Notes: generated by a model not told the origin, from the sequence alone. A DNA stretch of 40,805 nt from Tropicibacter naphthalenivorans (GCF_900176475.1 NZ_FWXX01000018.1:1-40805), one strand, 5' to 3'; numbered from the stretch's first letter, positions 23,352 through 32,062 are shown. Made by a program: numbers and translations.

Positions 23352-24128
23352 TCAGCCGCTTTGAGGACCTTTGCGCACAAGTTTGCCGTTCTCAAAGTGG
23401 ATGCCGCATTCGGTCTTGCCGCTGTCGGCCCAACGCCCGGCGCGCGGGTCTTCGCCCGGTTTGACGGCGCGGGTGCAGGGCGCGCAGCCGATCGACAGAT
23501 AGCCTTGGGCCATCAGGGGATGTTGCGGCAGATCGTGCTGGGCGAAATAATCGCTGACGTCCTCGGCGGTCCAGTCGCGCAAGGGGTTCACCTTGATCCA
23601 GCGGTCCTGCGTTTCGAACAAGGGCAGCTCTGCCCGCGTGCTGGCCTGCCCGCGCTTGCGCCCGGTGATCCAACAGCCAAGACTGCGCAGGGCCGCCAGC
23701 ATGGGCAGGGTCTTGCGCACGTGGCAGCACAGGTCGGGGTTTGTGCCATGCAGCGCGCCGGTGGGATCATCGGCGGCCACCCCGGCGGGCGAGGGATGCA
23801 CCCGCTGCGTATTGCACAGCCCCAGCTGCGCAATCAGCCGTTCGCGGTAATCCAGCGTTTCGGCAAAATGCTTGCCCGTGTCGAGAAAGATCACCGGAAC
23901 ATAGGGATCGATCCGGCTGACCATATGCAGCAGCACCGCGGCCTCGGTCCCGAAGGAGGACACAAGCCCGATCTTGCCGGCAAAGTCGTGACGGATGACA
24001 CCGGCGAGGACATCCTGCGCCGCCTGCCCCTTGTAACGCAGCCCAAGACCCGCCGCGCGGTCGCGCAGATCAAGCCGTTGGTTGGTCTCATAGGTCGGGC
24101 CGGGGACCGGGGCAGAGGTATCTCGCAT
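23352..24128 (-). CDS. cysH: Adenylylsulfate (APS) reductase CysH, [4Fe-4S] type
   Basis: Encodes 258 residues, normal for the family. Features in order are the nucleotide loop LVSSFGTEAAVLLH (55-68), IFLDTGKHFAET (80-91) and CC at 134-135. TGRKRGQASTR, the pair C215-x-x-C218 and the active-site ECGIHF (C241) follow. The CC...CxxC set marks the iron-sulfur APS/PAPS reductases of plants and most alphaproteobacteria rather than the enterobacterial PAPS enzyme. It reduces APS to sulfite and AMP using thioredoxin or glutathione. On a surface-glycan plasmid it would supply sulfite for the neighbouring sqdB product as well as for cysteine. A terminator separates it from sqdB; a promoter candidate lies at 24153-24180. 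Confidence 0.92.
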   Translation of the reverse strand: MRDTSAPVPGPTYETNQRLDLRDRAAGLGLRYKGQAAQDVLAGVIRHDFAGKIGLVSSFGTEAAVLLHMVSRIDPYVPVIFLDTGKHFAETLDYRERLIAQLGLCNTQRVHPSPAGVAADDPTGALHGTNPDLCCHVRKTLPMLAALRSLGCWITGRKRGQASTRAELPLFETQDRWIKVNPLRDWTAEDVSDYFAQHDLPQHPLMAQGYLSIGCAPCTRAVKPGEDPRAGRWADSGKTECGIHFENGKLVRKGPQSG

Positions 24129-24152
24129 GGACGTCTCCTGTGCTTGATTCCC

Positions 24153-24180
24153 GTTATAGCTGTGCCTTTCTTTCGCGCAA
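24153..24180 (-). promoter_or_regulatory. Candidate sigma-70 promoter for cysH
   Basis: Read on the minus strand, TTGCGC and TATAAC are 16 bases apart, 25 bases before the cysH start. The -10 box matches 5 of 6 consensus bases and the -35 box only the TTG. It fits the need for a new start after the upstream terminator. Confidence 0.4.
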
Positions 24181-24292
24181 GCCTAGCGGCGCCGTGCAGG
24201 TGAAATCAGCAGCCTTTTGCCCGAATTTTCCGCGATTCCCTTGATTTCGTTAACAAATTCTGAATGTCGCATGGGTTTCAGAACGCGCCCCA

Positions 24293-24320
24293 AGAAAAAA
24301 GCCCCGCCGAAAGGCGAGGC
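24293..24320 (-). terminator. Rho-independent terminator after sqdB
   Basis: On the minus strand GCCTCGCC and GGCGGGGC (one G-T pair) close a TTTC loop and are followed by six T residues. It lies 35 bases past the sqdB stop and separates it from cysH. Confidence 0.88.
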
Positions 24321-24354
24321 TCGTTGTCCAGATCAGAGGGTCAAAAGACCCATC

Positions 24355-25518
24355 TTATTTCCACTTGGAAATGCAGGGGATCTTTGTCTTGTCGCAGCGC
24401 TCGGCGTATTTCTGCGCGATGTCCTTGACCTCTTGCAGGATGCCCTCGGCGCTTTCCAGCTTGATCGGTTCCAGACCCAGACCAAGGAAGCGGTCGTTGG
24501 CCACGTGCAGCTCGTTTTCGGCGGCTTCGTTGCGCGGGTTGTCCACATAGGCCACTTCGGCGCCCATCATGCTGTGGATCATCTCGGCCAGATCGCGCAC
24601 CCGGTGGGTTTCGGTCATCTGGTTGAGGATGTTCACGCGCTCGCCCTTTTCCGGCGGGTTGTTCAGCGCCAGTTCGATGCAGCGGCAGGTGTCCTGAATG
24701 TGGATGAACGCACGCGTCTGGCCGCCGGTGCCATGCACGGTCATCGGATAATCGACGGCGGCCTGCATGATAAAGCGGTTCAGAACGGTGCCGTAATCGC
24801 CGTCATAGTCGAAACGGTTGATCAGACGCTCGTCCATCTTGGTCTCTTCGGTCTGCGTGCCCCAGACAATGCCCTGGTGCAGGTCGGTGACCTTGACCTG
24901 GTCGTTCTTGTTGTAGAACGCGAACAGCAGCTGATCTTGCGACTTGGTCATGTGGTAGATCGAGCCGGGGTTGGTCGGATACAGGATTTCAGTCTCTGTT
25001 TCGCCCTCGGGCGTCTCGATCTTGACCTTGAGGTACCCCTCGGGGATCTTCATGCCCGCGGTGCCATAGCCGTAAACGCCCATGGTGCCGAGGTGGATCA
25101 GGTGCACGTCCTGACCGCTTTCGACGATCGCCGCCAGCACGTCGTTGGTGGCGTTGAGGTTGTTGGACACGGTGTAACGCTTGTGGGCGCTGGACTTCAT
25201 CGAGTAGGGCGCGGCGCGCTGTTCGGCAAAGTGGATGATCGCGTCGGGCTTTTCATCCTGGATCAGCGTCAGCAGGCGGTGGTAATGCTCGCCCACGGTA
25301 AAGTTGTGATACTTGATCTCGTTGCCGGTCAGCTCTTTCCAGACGCGGATGCGCTCGCCGATGGGGCGGATCGGGGTCAGGCTGTCGACTTCGAGCTCGA
25401 TATCGATATTCCGGCGCGACAGGTTGTCGACAATCGTTACGTCGTGCCCGCGGCGAGAAAGATACAGCGCATTGGGCCAGCCACAGAAACCGTCGCCGCC
25501 GAGAATAATCACTTTCAT
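24355..25518 (-). CDS. sqdB: UDP-sulfoquinovose synthase SqdB
   Basis: Encodes 387 residues from the ATG at 25518. The frame is open upstream, but [20 protein letters not shown] is the family N-terminus. It is an extended SDR with NAD loop GGDGFCG, then [10 protein letters not shown] and DSLTPI. The catalytic T145 lies in LGTMGVYG, and Y188-x-x-x-K192 in [19 protein letters not shown] and [15 protein letters not shown] follow. These agree closely with SqdB/SQD1, which makes UDP-sulfoquinovose from UDP-glucose and sulfite. In photosynthetic bacteria this serves the sulfolipid SQDG, but no sqdA, sqdC, sqdD or sqdX gene is present here. The setting among sulfotransferases and glycosyltransferases suggests use in a surface glycan. 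A 133-base gap separates it from the sulfotransferase gene upstream. Confidence 0.92.
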   Translation of the reverse strand: MKVIILGGDGFCGWPNALYLSRRGHDVTIVDNLSRRNIDIELEVDSLTPIRPIGERIRVWKELTGNEIKYHNFTVGEHYHRLLTLIQDEKPDAIIHFAEQRAAPYSMKSSAHKRYTVSNNLNATNDVLAAIVESGQDVHLIHLGTMGVYGYGTAGMKIPEGYLKVKIETPEGETETEILYPTNPGSIYHMTKSQDQLLFAFYNKNDQVKVTDLHQGIVWGTQTEETKMDERLINRFDYDGDYGTVLNRFIMQAAVDYPMTVHGTGGQTRAFIHIQDTCRCIELALNNPPEKGERVNILNQMTETHRVRDLAEMIHSMMGAEVAYVDNPRNEAAENELHVANDRFLGLGLEPIKLESAEGILQEVKDIAQKYAERCDKTKIPCISKWK

Positions 25519-25651
25519 GGGTCTTCTACCTGTCAGATCGTTGAGTGTTCCTAGTCTTGCCCAAGCTATGACCGCTTTCAAGGAGAAGAAAAACCCTCAA
25601 AAGGCTCTTCTGTCGCGTGTATTGTCGCCGCTGAGGCAAGAAGTCGCCACT

Positions 25652-26347
25652 CTAGCCCAGCGAGTCGGGGGCGTATCCAAAATGGTTAAAATCAGGTAAA
25701 TATTTATCCAGAACAGCGGCTTGCATTTCGGGGGTAAAGCAAAGCTGTTCCTTATACTGCTGGCCGGTGCCTTTTCCCGCGCGCTCTGGGCGAAAGGGCA
25801 GATCCAGCCGACCGGCCATCCAGGCCCAATCCATGGCGAAATCTTCGAGCCTGCCGATGAAATCATAGGCAATCGTGTCCATGGACAGGTTGATTGCCTG
25901 CAAACGCCAGTGCGGATTGTGCTGCGCATCGGGCTGGGCGCAGATCGCCAGCACGAAATCTTCAAAGCTGGGGCAGGTGTCGGCGGCAAAGCCGGCCGCC
26001 TCGCGCAGCCGCCCCTGGGCATGGTTCCAGACGATCTTGTTCATATAGGCCGATTGCAGGCGCACGTAGGGGTTGCGCACAAAGCTGAACACATAGCGCC
26101 CGCGTAGCGCGGCGGGGGCGTCTTCGACGCTCAGCTCGGGGTAGGTCAGCAGGGCGGTGGCCTTGCGATCATGCACAGAGGTTTCGGGGGTCCAGTCCGG
26201 ATCGCCCATCTCGGCGCGCTGCAAGGCCAGCTTGATCGTCGAAGACGCCACTTTGGGGTTGTTGATGTAGACGATCCCCAGCCGCCGGGCCACATGCACG
26301 GACCGGGCCAGCAGGGTGCGGGGCAGGGTGGTACGCTGTTTGGTCAC
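25652..26347 (-). CDS. Carbohydrate sulfotransferase (Sulfotransfer_2-like)
   Basis: Encodes 231 residues from a GTG that overlaps the previous stop (GTGA). IVYINNPKVASSTIK (residues about 25-39) is the 5'-phosphosulfate loop in the form typical of Golgi-type carbohydrate sulfotransferases (PKVASTS). FSFVRNPYVRLQSAY is the 3'-phosphate site, and HNPHWRLQ matches a conserved part of the same family. PAPS is the expected donor and a glycan hydroxyl the acceptor. It is the third gene in the run GT2/GT4 fusion, sulfotransferase, sulfotransferase on the minus strand. No membrane anchor is seen, so sulfation would happen in the cytoplasm before export. Confidence 0.88.
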   Translation of the reverse strand: MTKQRTTLPRTLLARSVHVARRLGIVYINNPKVASSTIKLALQRAEMGDPDWTPETSVHDRKATALLTYPELSVEDAPAALRGRYVFSFVRNPYVRLQSAYMNKIVWNHAQGRLREAAGFAADTCPSFEDFVLAICAQPDAQHNPHWRLQAINLSMDTIAYDFIGRLEDFAMDWAWMAGRLDLPFRPERAGKGTGQQYKEQLCFTPEMQAAVLDKYLPDFNHFGYAPDSLG

Positions 26348-27276
26348 GTCAGATCCTTTCGGAACCGCTCTGGCGGCATGGACGGGGCATAGACGATCTG
26401 CCGCGGGGCGCAGCGCCAGTGGGACAGATCCAGCCCAAAGCGCGCCTCGAGCCGGTCTGCGGCGGGCAGCACGGCGCGGGTTTGCAGCGCGGCGTAATCG
26501 GCCTTGGTCACTTGGGTGGTCCAGCTGGATTGGCGGGCCATGGCCTCGGCCACATCCTGGGGCGCGGGGTTGCGCATGATCCGCGAATTGCGTTCCTGCG
26601 CGCAGAACATCAGGCTCTGTTTCGGCACGATATAGCGTTGTTGCGCGTGGCGCAGGATGGTCGCCTTGTCCTGCGCATAAAGGTAGCGGGGCATCACGCC
26701 GGGGTTCACCCGCCCGCCTTGCAGCAAGGGGGCGCCGTATTCCTCGGGCGGCAGGCCAAGGAACGACAGAATGCGCGCCTCAAAGCCGGGGGCCTCGGTG
26801 GCGATGTCGCGTTCGAACATCATCGGCAGCACGTTGTCTGCCCCGAACAGATCGTAACAGCGGGCGATGGCCTCTTCGGTCTGGGCGAGGAACTCATCAA
26901 GCTTTTCGACCTTGCCCCAAAACCCGCCCGGCTCTTCCTTGGCGCAGATGTTTTGCAGATAGCGCGAGTAGGCCCGTTCGATCGGGCGACGCAGGACAAA
27001 GATCACCTTTGTATCCCGGCCCAGATGCTCGGCGATGCGGCGCACGGGGTGCGGTGCCAGATAAGAGGGCGAGACCTCGCCCACCATGGCGCCATCGTCG
27101 ATATGGGCAAAGTGCTGCGCGTACCAATCCGGCCCCTTGGCGAATTGGCCCGAGAAATAGTGCAGCTCCTTGGGCTGGGACAGGCCGATGGCCGGGTTGC
27201 GCTCCAGCACGCGGTAGATCAGCGAGGTGCCGGCCTTGCCCTGACCCAGCACGACGAAAGAGGGCAGGCGGGTCAT
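26344..27276 (-). CDS. Sulfotransferase (heparan-sulfate-type Sulfotransfer_1-like)
   Basis: Encodes 310 residues. VVLGQGKAGTSLIYRVL (about 8-24) is the PAPS 5'-phosphosulfate loop. KELHYFSGQF is typical of the NDST/HS3ST group, where K-E-x-x-F/YF holds the catalytic region. VIFVLRRPIERAYSRYLQ is the 3'-phosphate motif. Start and stop overlap both neighbours by four bases (ATGA and GTGA), so the three genes are translationally coupled. The N-terminal part is like heparan-sulfate sulfotransferases, while the last 100 residues are divergent. It likely adds a sulfate ester to a sugar in the product of the linked glycosyltransferase. Confidence 0.88.
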   Translation of the reverse strand: MTRLPSFVVLGQGKAGTSLIYRVLERNPAIGLSQPKELHYFSGQFAKGPDWYAQHFAHIDDGAMVGEVSPSYLAPHPVRRIAEHLGRDTKVIFVLRRPIERAYSRYLQNICAKEEPGGFWGKVEKLDEFLAQTEEAIARCYDLFGADNVLPMMFERDIATEAPGFEARILSFLGLPPEEYGAPLLQGGRVNPGVMPRYLYAQDKATILRHAQQRYIVPKQSLMFCAQERNSRIMRNPAPQDVAEAMARQSSWTTQVTKADYAALQTRAVLPAADRLEARFGLDLSHWRCAPRQIVYAPSMPPERFRKDLT

Positions 27277-29786
27277 GGTTTGCTCTCCAGCAGGCGGTGA
27301 AGGGCGGCGCGATAGGCGCGCGCATCCCGCTCAGACATCAGCGTTTCGCGCAAGGTCAGAGCCTGTTTTCGCGCTTCATCGGGGGCAGCCAGCACCGCGC
27401 GGAGTGCCTCGGCCCATGCCTCTGGCGTGGCTTCGGGCGGCAGTTTGCGCGCCAGCCCGTCCCGCAGCACCTCGCCAGTGCCGCCCACGTCCGAGCCGAC
27501 CAAGGGCACGCCGGTCATTGCCACTTCGAGCAGCATCATCGGCACCCCGTCCCAGCCCGAGGTATACAGCCACGTGTCACACTCTTGCAGCGGCAGATCG
27601 GCAAAGCGGTCATAGCGGCCCTCCAGCGTGACGTTGTCCGGCAGCGGGGGCAGGGGGGCACCGCCCATGACGGTCTCTCCCCAGATGCGGAAATCGGCCT
27701 CGGGCAGGGCGCGGGCAATGCCCAAGGCCAGATCCACCCGCTTTTGCGCATCCAGCCGCCCGGCCCAAAAGATCTGCGGGCGGGCGTTGCTTGTGGGGCG
27801 CGGGGCCACGGGGATGCCTGGGTCAACGGGGTTGGGCACCGTGACCACGTGGGCGGCGTCCGTCTCTGGCAGCATGTGCCGCGCGCAGAGCTCTGCCGTC
27901 AGGAAATCGCTGTCGGTCATCACCCCGGACAGCTGGTCAAAGTGCCGGTAAAAGCGCCGCAGCGGATAGCCCGTGGCGTGCCCCATATCGGTCTGTTCAT
28001 TGCAAAGCAGGCAAGCATAGAGCCGCATAGACGCGCTCAAAGCCGTGCCGTAAGGCGTCAGCATATCCCACATCAGCCGCGAGTTGATGTTGAACACCGC
28101 CTCGGGCGCAAGGCTGCGCAGGAACTCGGCCAGAACGCGCTGGCGCGGGTCGCCCCGCAGCAGGGGCGCCAGATCGGCAAAGTCCACATGCCGCACGCCT
28201 TGGGGCAGTTTCGACGCAGGCAGCGCGCCGGGTTGGTCGGTGGTGATCACAAGCACCGCGTCCGGGCCATGCTCGGCGGCCAGCGCGTGGGCCAGATGGC
28301 CTTCGACCCGCCGCGCGCCGCCAAACCGCGCCCGGTTCACGCAGATGACAAAGCGCGCAGGGGTGTGGGCGGCCGCCTTTTGCAGGCGCAACATCGCCCC
28401 AGTCCGAGAGCTGATCTGATCGTTGTGAAAGGGTGGCACCTTGACCGCCAGCGCCTCGGCCCAGCCCTGTTCGACCAAGGGCTCAAAGCGCGCCACCTTG
28501 CGGACCTCTTGCCCCAAAGCGCCGCGTTCCAGCCGCCTGCGCAGCTCTTCATAGCGGTCGCGCCAAGCGGCTTCGGCCTCGAGCGGGGGCAGACCGTAGG
28601 CGTCCGCCAGATCGCGCAAGCCGGTAAAGGGCGCGGCGAGATTGCCCGCCTCGCGCCCGGTGGTCAGGTAATGGACAAAGGGGTTCTCGCCGCTTTCGGC
28701 CACCTCGGGGTAGCGGGTCAGATAGGCGCGGGTGCCAAACCACGGCGCCGGATCGCGCCCCTCGCGCCAGCCTGCGCGCAGGTAATGGGCCACCGGATCG
28801 ACCTCTTCGAGGGCGCGGATATCGGGGTTTTGCGACAGGTAAAAGGCGTGGTCGAATTCGGCTTTTACGGTGTCATAGAGACTGTCATCGGGCACTTTTC
28901 CGCGCTTGGCCTGCGCCCGTTCGATGCGGGCCTCAAAGACCGGCCCATAGTGCGGCACGGGGGCCGGGGCAGGGGGCTGCTCTGGCTCTGCTTCGGCGGG
29001 GGGGAACAGCCGCGCGATCAGGCCGGGGCGCGGGGGCGCCACCTGCGCCAGATCCGTCACCCGGTCGATGCGCATGGCGTCCTGAAAGCGCACCAAGGCC
29101 CGGCGCGCGCGGCTTTGGGACACAAGGCTTTCGTCGCGGCGGCGTTTAAAGATGATGGTGTCCGGCGCATTCACATGCCGCCAGCCCGCCGCCATGGTTT
29201 CAATGGAAAACTGCCAGTCCTGAAAGCTGAGCCCGGCGGGAATGTCGCGGTGCACATAGGGGTGTTCCAGATGCGCCTCGCGCGGGGCCATGCACAGGCT
29301 GTCATAGTAGTTCATGAAATAGAAATGCTGCGGCAAAAACAGCGGGTCGTCCTGGTCGGGTTTCAGAAACACCGCCTGCGCGCCGTCGAACAGCCAGTTC
29401 AGCTCGGGGTGGGCAATGGCGCGGTAGCCCTGCTTGTCCAGCGCCCGCAGCCGCCGCACCCCGTCGCGCAGCCAGTTTTCCGAAAACAGGTCATCCGCAT
29501 CCAGAAAGGCGATATAGCGCCCGCGTGTCTGCGGCACGATATGGTTGCGCACCCGGCCCAGATCGCCCTCTTGCGCGTCGATCTTGGTCCAGTGGGACAG
29601 GCGATCTTGGGTGAAATAGGCTCTGGTTTGAGGGGTCGCATTGTCCAGCGTGATGATCCGCTCGACGGTGATGCCATCGGCCTCGGCCAAGGCAATCGCC
29701 GCATCCGCCGCCGCCAGCGTCGGCCCGCTGACCAGCGTTTCATCGTGGGCGGTCAGGATTACGCTCAGGTCTGTCCCTGTCTTCAA
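27273..29786 (-). CDS. Bifunctional GT2-GT4 glycosyltransferase with NPD/HYL repeat linker
   Basis: Encodes 837 residues. Residues 1 to about 230 are a GT2 domain (LSVILTAHDE, FLDADDLFSENWL, with QDWQFSIETM in the acceptor region). A proline-rich hinge at about 255-285 leads to a segment at 310-390 with two repeats, FDHAFYLSQNPDI...HYLRAGWREGR and RAYLTRYPEV...HYLTTGREAG. This module is common in large alphaproteobacterial glycosyltransferases. Residues about 490-835 form a GT4 domain (WAGRLDAQKRVDLALGIARAL, SGWDGVPMMLLEVAMTGVPLVGSDVGGTGEVL) with the usual E-x7-E region. It begins the sulfotransferase operon and is divergent from the epimerase gene at 29930. One protein could add two sugars in turn. 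Confidence 0.88.
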   Translation of the reverse strand: MKTGTDLSVILTAHDETLVSGPTLAAADAAIALAEADGITVERIITLDNATPQTRAYFTQDRLSHWTKIDAQEGDLGRVRNHIVPQTRGRYIAFLDADDLFSENWLRDGVRRLRALDKQGYRAIAHPELNWLFDGAQAVFLKPDQDDPLFLPQHFYFMNYYDSLCMAPREAHLEHPYVHRDIPAGLSFQDWQFSIETMAAGWRHVNAPDTIIFKRRRDESLVSQSRARRALVRFQDAMRIDRVTDLAQVAPPRPGLIARLFPPAEAEPEQPPAPAPVPHYGPVFEARIERAQAKRGKVPDDSLYDTVKAEFDHAFYLSQNPDIRALEEVDPVAHYLRAGWREGRDPAPWFGTRAYLTRYPEVAESGENPFVHYLTTGREAGNLAAPFTGLRDLADAYGLPPLEAEAAWRDRYEELRRRLERGALGQEVRKVARFEPLVEQGWAEALAVKVPPFHNDQISSRTGAMLRLQKAAAHTPARFVICVNRARFGGARRVEGHLAHALAAEHGPDAVLVITTDQPGALPASKLPQGVRHVDFADLAPLLRGDPRQRVLAEFLRSLAPEAVFNINSRLMWDMLTPYGTALSASMRLYACLLCNEQTDMGHATGYPLRRFYRHFDQLSGVMTDSDFLTAELCARHMLPETDAAHVVTVPNPVDPGIPVAPRPTSNARPQIFWAGRLDAQKRVDLALGIARALPEADFRIWGETVMGGAPLPPLPDNVTLEGRYDRFADLPLQECDTWLYTSGWDGVPMMLLEVAMTGVPLVGSDVGGTGEVLRDGLARKLPPEATPEAWAEALRAVLAAPDEARKQALTLRETLMSERDARAYRAALHRLLESKP

Positions 29787-29929
29787 CGACTGCTGCCTTT
29801 TCTGGTTTCAAACCGGTCGCAAACTGCTTGCAATAAAAACAGGCTGTCTTCAACGCGGCAATCCCGCTTGGTGCCCGTTTAAGGCGATTTGAATTCCCCC
29901 GCTTACCTCGCTATCCAGAGGTCAGCGAC

Positions 29930-30907
29930 ATGCAGATCATGGGACAGACAGCTATGAAGAATTCATCGGCCTTGGTACTTGTGGGCGGTTTCGGTTTCGT
30001 CGGGCGGAACATTCTTGAAGCCATTCGGACAAACGACGCCTTCGAAGGTCTGGCCCCTGCGGTCATCGACAACCTGTCCAACGCAGCCCCAGGCTATGAG
30101 GCGCTGGACGTGCCGTCCTATCAGGGGGGCTACGAGGAAGAGGGCGCAGGCAGCTTTCTGGAAGAGATCGAAGACACCGGGGGGCGGATTTTTGTCTTTC
30201 TCGCCGGTGAGACGCGGGTGGCCGAATCCAAGGACCGCCCGCTTGATTTCATCGAGGCGAACATCACCGCCCCCTCCGATTTCGTGATGAAGAACGTGCG
30301 TGAAGGTGACCACTTCCTGCTGATTTCCACCGCGGGGGCGCTGTTTGACGGCACCTTCGAGGTGCGCACCGACAGCGCCTATTGCCCCAAGAACTTTTAC
30401 GGCGCGACCAAGGCCGCCGAAGAGATGATCCTTGAAAAGCTGGTGGAACTGCGCGGCGGCACCTTTAGCGTCATTCGCATGACCAACGTCTACGGCGTCT
30501 ATTCCGACAAGAAGAAAAGCGCGATCCACGCCTTTACCCGTGCCATCATCGAAGACGGCGATGTGTTCATCAACGGGGACGGCAAGCAGAGCCGCGATTT
30601 CATTTTTTCCGGGGATGTGGGCCGCGCTATTGCCGAGCAAGCCCGCCGGGTGCGTGCGGGCGAGGACTGGAACAAGGTCAACATGATCGGGGCCGGGGTC
30701 TCGACCTCGCTGATGGATGTGGTGGCCGCGATCGAAGAGGCCTCGGGCAAGTCGCTGAACTACACCAAGGTCCCCGCCGAAGAGCTGCTGAAAACAGAGC
30801 CGCGCGACGTGATCGCCAATGCCGACGATGTGGCGGTTCTGCTGGGTGAGAACCGCACATCCTTGGTGGATGGCATCCGGGCGACCCACGCCTATTACGC
30901 AGGATAA
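29930..30907 (+). CDS. NAD-dependent sugar epimerase/dehydratase (extended SDR)
   Basis: Encodes 325 residues. The ATG at 29930 has AGAGG 8 bases upstream; an internal ATG at 29954 is an alternative. GGFGFVGRNI is the NAD loop, FLAGET replaces the usual H-x-AA, STAGALF supplies the catalytic serine/threonine, and YGATK is the Y-x-x-x-K pair. IRMTNVYG and DFIFSGDVGRAI are typical of UDP-glucose 4-epimerase-like proteins. It lies 4 bases before the UDP-galactopyranose mutase gene, so a role in making UDP-galactose for that enzyme is attractive. The family also contains dehydratases and uronate epimerases, so the exact substrate is not settled. Confidence 0.78.
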   Translation: MQIMGQTAMKNSSALVLVGGFGFVGRNILEAIRTNDAFEGLAPAVIDNLSNAAPGYEALDVPSYQGGYEEEGAGSFLEEIEDTGGRIFVFLAGETRVAESKDRPLDFIEANITAPSDFVMKNVREGDHFLLISTAGALFDGTFEVRTDSAYCPKNFYGATKAAEEMILEKLVELRGGTFSVIRMTNVYGVYSDKKKSAIHAFTRAIIEDGDVFINGDGKQSRDFIFSGDVGRAIAEQARRVRAGEDWNKVNMIGAGVSTSLMDVVAAIEEASGKSLNYTKVPAEELLKTEPRDVIANADDVAVLLGENRTSLVDGIRATHAYYAG

Positions 30908-30911
30908 GGCC

Positions 30912-32060
30912 GTGACAGAGACTGTTTTCGTTGCCGGTGCCGGTCTGTCAGGTGCGGTGATTGCGCGCGAGTTGGCCGAAGCGGGCCACCGCGTCGAGGT
31001 CTATGAGGCGCGCGATCACGTGGCGGGCAACTGCTATACCGCCCGCGACGAGGAAACCGGGGTGATGCTGCATCACTACGGCCCGCATATCTTTCACACC
31101 GGCGATACGCAGGTCTGGGATTACGTGAACCGCTTTACGCGCTTTCACAGCTATCGCCACCGGGTCTGGACCACGGTGGGCGGCAAGGTCTACCCGATGC
31201 CAGTCACGCTGGCGACGATCAATCAGTTCTTTGGCCAGGCGCTGACCCCTGCGCAGGCGCGCGCCTTTGTGGCCGACCGCGCGGTGTCCATCCCCGAGCC
31301 CGCCAATTTCGAAGAGCAGGCGCTGGCGATGATCGGGCGCGAGCTGTATGAAGCCTTCTTTCGCGGTTATACAGAGAAACAATGGGGGCGCTCGCCGCGC
31401 GATCTGCCGGCCTCGATCCTCAAGCGTTTGCCGCTGCGGTTTTCCTACGAGGACAGCTATTTCAACCACCCGTTCCAGGGGATGCCCGAGGACGGCTACA
31501 CGCCGATGGTCGCGGCGATGCTGGATCACCCCGGCATTACCGTGCATCTGTCGACGCCGCTGGATCCGGCGCAGGTTCCCAGCGGCGCACAGCTGTTCTG
31601 GTCCGGCCCCTTGGACGCGTACTTCGGGATGAAGCTGGGGCGGCTGGGGTACCGGACGCTTGATTTCGAACACCTGCGCGGGCAGGGCGATTTCCAGGGC
31701 TGTCCGGTGATGAACTATGGTGATGTGGACACGCCTTGGACGCGCATCACCGAGCACAAGCACTTCGCGCCGTGGGAAAGCCATGAGGCGACGCTGGTCA
31801 GCCGCGAGTATTCGCGTCTCGCCGCCGACGGTGACACGCCCTATTACCCGATCCGTCTGGTGGATGAAAAAGCGCTGCTGTCCGATTACGTGCGCGCCGC
31901 CGAAGCGTTGAGCGGCGTGACGTTCGTGGGGCGGCTTGGCACCTATCGCTATCTCGATATGGATGTGTGCATCCGCGAAGCCTTGGACGCCGCCGCCGCC
32001 TTTTTGGAGGCGCGTGAAAAAGGCGGGTCCATGCCCGCCTTCTTGTCGTCTGTGCTGTAG
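30912..32060 (+). CDS. glf: UDP-galactopyranose mutase
   Basis: Encodes 382 residues from the GTG at 30912, 4 bases after the epimerase stop; an open frame starting earlier is not needed. FVAGAGLSGAVIARELAEAG is the FAD-binding site. EARDHVAGNCYT, HHYGPHIFHTG, FRGYTEKQWGRSP and YFNHPFQGMPEDGYTPM are family signatures, including the flexible-loop and substrate-binding arginines. The enzyme interconverts UDP-galactopyranose and UDP-galactofuranose using reduced FAD. It implies galactofuranose in the exported glycan. Its last codons contain an inverted repeat that acts as terminator for the convergent genes. Confidence 0.95.
   Translation: MTETVFVAGAGLSGAVIARELAEAGHRVEVYEARDHVAGNCYTARDEETGVMLHHYGPHIFHTGDTQVWDYVNRFTRFHSYRHRVWTTVGGKVYPMPVTLATINQFFGQALTPAQARAFVADRAVSIPEPANFEEQALAMIGRELYEAFFRGYTEKQWGRSPRDLPASILKRLPLRFSYEDSYFNHPFQGMPEDGYTPMVAAMLDHPGITVHLSTPLDPAQVPSGAQLFWSGPLDAYFGMKLGRLGYRTLDFEHLRGQGDFQGCPVMNYGDVDTPWTRITEHKHFAPWESHEATLVSREYSRLAADGDTPYYPIRLVDEKALLSDYVRAAEALSGVTFVGRLGTYRYLDMDVCIREALDAAAAFLEAREKGGSMPAFLSSVL
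32017..32041 (-). terminator. Terminator inside the 3' end of glf, serving the convergent transcript
   Basis: On the minus strand AAGGCGGG and CCCGCCTT form a perfect 8-bp stem followed by TTTC. It is 21 bases beyond the stop of the minus-strand gene at 32063, but lies in glf coding sequence. On the plus strand the T-run is poor. Confidence 0.7.
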
Positions 32061-32062
32061 GT

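Noticed and set aside
23352-24128. Idea that cysH supports the sulfotransferases by making PAPS
   Set aside because: CysH consumes APS or PAPS and makes sulfite, so it would compete with sulfation; the sulfite fits SqdB instead.
25519-25651. Possible terminator between the sulfotransferase gene and sqdB
   Set aside because: A T-rich stretch is present but I could not find a convincing stem next to it, so whether sqdB is in the sulfotransferase operon is left open.
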